22,434 nt of DNA from positions 1 through 22,434 of the forward strand of contig JAZOVD010000032.1 in the NCBI GenBank assembly GCA_045658525.1. Reading direction: 5' to 3'. Shown here piece by piece: positions 21,968-22,434 of this stretch (positions are counted from its first letter, which is position 1; every line of letters begins with the position of its first letter). Position numbers and translations under genes: made by a program. A model generated the notes under the pieces. It had not been told where the DNA came from. It searched no databases and was given only the letters and a program-made list of their open reading frames with translations. This stretch comes from SIG673 sp045658525 (GTDB lineage Bacteria > Bacillota > Clostridia > Oscillospirales > CAG-272).

Positions 21968-22434
21968 AAAATCCAAAATAGTTCTTTGTGTTATTATAGC
22001 AAATGTCCATAACGAGCTCTGCGAGAGCCTCGGGATCTGCGGGATATTCTCCGTTTTCTACCCATTCGCCTATAAGGTTGCAGAGTATGCGGCGGAAGTA
22101 TTCGTGTCTCGGATAAGAAATGAAGCTTCTTGAATCGGTGAGCATTCCGAGGAAGTTTCCGAACGCCGAGAGGTTTGCAAGCGAGGTCATCTGTGCTTCC
22201 ATGCCTGTCTTATTGTCGTTGAACCACCAAGCGCTGCCCTGCATTACTCTGGGCATTCCGCCCTCCGAATCTACCTGGAACGCGCCTATAACTGTTCCGA
22301 TAAGCTCGTTATCGCCCGGATTTATAGGATATACGATAGTTCTCGGGAGCGCGTTTCTCGAAAGCATAAGATCAAGCAGGAGCGCAAGGTTCTGACCCGC
22401 GAGAGCTGAGCCGATGGTGTCAAATCCCGTGTCT
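21966..22434 (-). CDS. uxaC: Uronate (glucuronate/galacturonate) isomerase, C-terminal part
   Basis: The enzyme converts D-glucuronate to D-fructuronate and D-galacturonate to D-tagaturonate, the entry step of hexuronate breakdown. It is a metal-dependent TIM barrel of the amidohydrolase superfamily. About 155 C-terminal residues are visible and the gene continues beyond the window. The signatures are strong: GSAWWFNDNKTGMEAQMTSL, then LTDSRSFISYPRHEYFRRIL with CNLIGEWVENGEYP, and the C-terminal YNNTKNYFGF. An ATG at 22367 is internal, because the frame stays open with matching sequence (DTIGSALAGQNLALLLDL) to the window edge. It is the firmest evidence for uronic acid use here. Confidence 0.95.
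   Translation of the reverse strand, partial: DTGFDTIGSALAGQNLALLLDLMLSRNALPRTIVYPINPGDNELIGTVIGAFQVDSEGGMPRVMQGSAWWFNDNKTGMEAQMTSLANLSAFGNFLGMLTDSRSFISYPRHEYFRRILCNLIGEWVENGEYPADPEALAELVMDICYNNTKNYFGF

Noticed and set aside
1..22434. CRISPR array, insertion sequence, toxin-antitoxin or phage-defence genes
   Set aside because: No regularly spaced repeats, transposase motifs, or Cas or toxin families were seen on either strand. The small HTH gene has no toxin-like neighbour.

Overview
The window looks like chromosomal DNA from an anaerobic Firmicute of the class Clostridia, possibly a gut Oscillospiraceae-like lineage. Reasons: formate-tetrahydrofolate ligase, a Gram-positive-type PTS, Gram-positive-like sigma-A promoters with 17-bp spacers, strong GGAGG-type ribosome binding sites, a zinc-ribbon L33, an ECF transporter S subunit, and frequent ATA and GGA codons. 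The genus cannot be fixed from this sequence. No phage, transposase, CRISPR array or antibiotic-resistance cassette is visible.

Layout. (1) 1-3534, plus strand: the 3' end of purB, then fhs (one-carbon metabolism) and a MATE exporter. (2) 3535-7710: two tandem 616-residue heparinase II/III-family proteins without signal peptides. Each has its own promoter, and the two promoters share an upstream box. A minus-strand tRNA-Val(GAC) gene lies between them. (3) 7711-9235, minus: an ECF S component and an AraC-family regulator under one near-consensus promoter. (4) 9270-12590, minus: ligA-obgE. (5) 12592-16724, minus: a complete glucose/GlcNAc-type PTS relay in the order HPr, enzyme I, EIIA, EIICB. 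(6) 16838-17540: a divergent pair, a small PH-domain membrane protein and a 67-residue HTH protein, whose promoters overlap at the -35 boxes. (7) 17587-20023, minus: rpmG-secE-nusG-rplK-rplA, closed by a terminator directly after rplA, so rplJ-rplL-rpoBC do not follow. (8) 20129-22434: a leaderless parallel beta-helix protein converging on the 3' end of uxaC (uronate isomerase).

How the parts may work together: the two cytoplasmic lyase-like proteins, the cytoplasmic beta-helix protein and uxaC suggest intracellular processing of imported uronic-acid-containing oligosaccharides. The AraC-type protein is the nearest candidate regulator. No sugar-oligomer importer, KduI/KduD or KDG kinase is in the window, so this pathway is an inference. 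The remaining genes are housekeeping. The least explained elements are the tandem lyase pair with its shared box, the beta-helix protein and the HTH/PH-domain pair.
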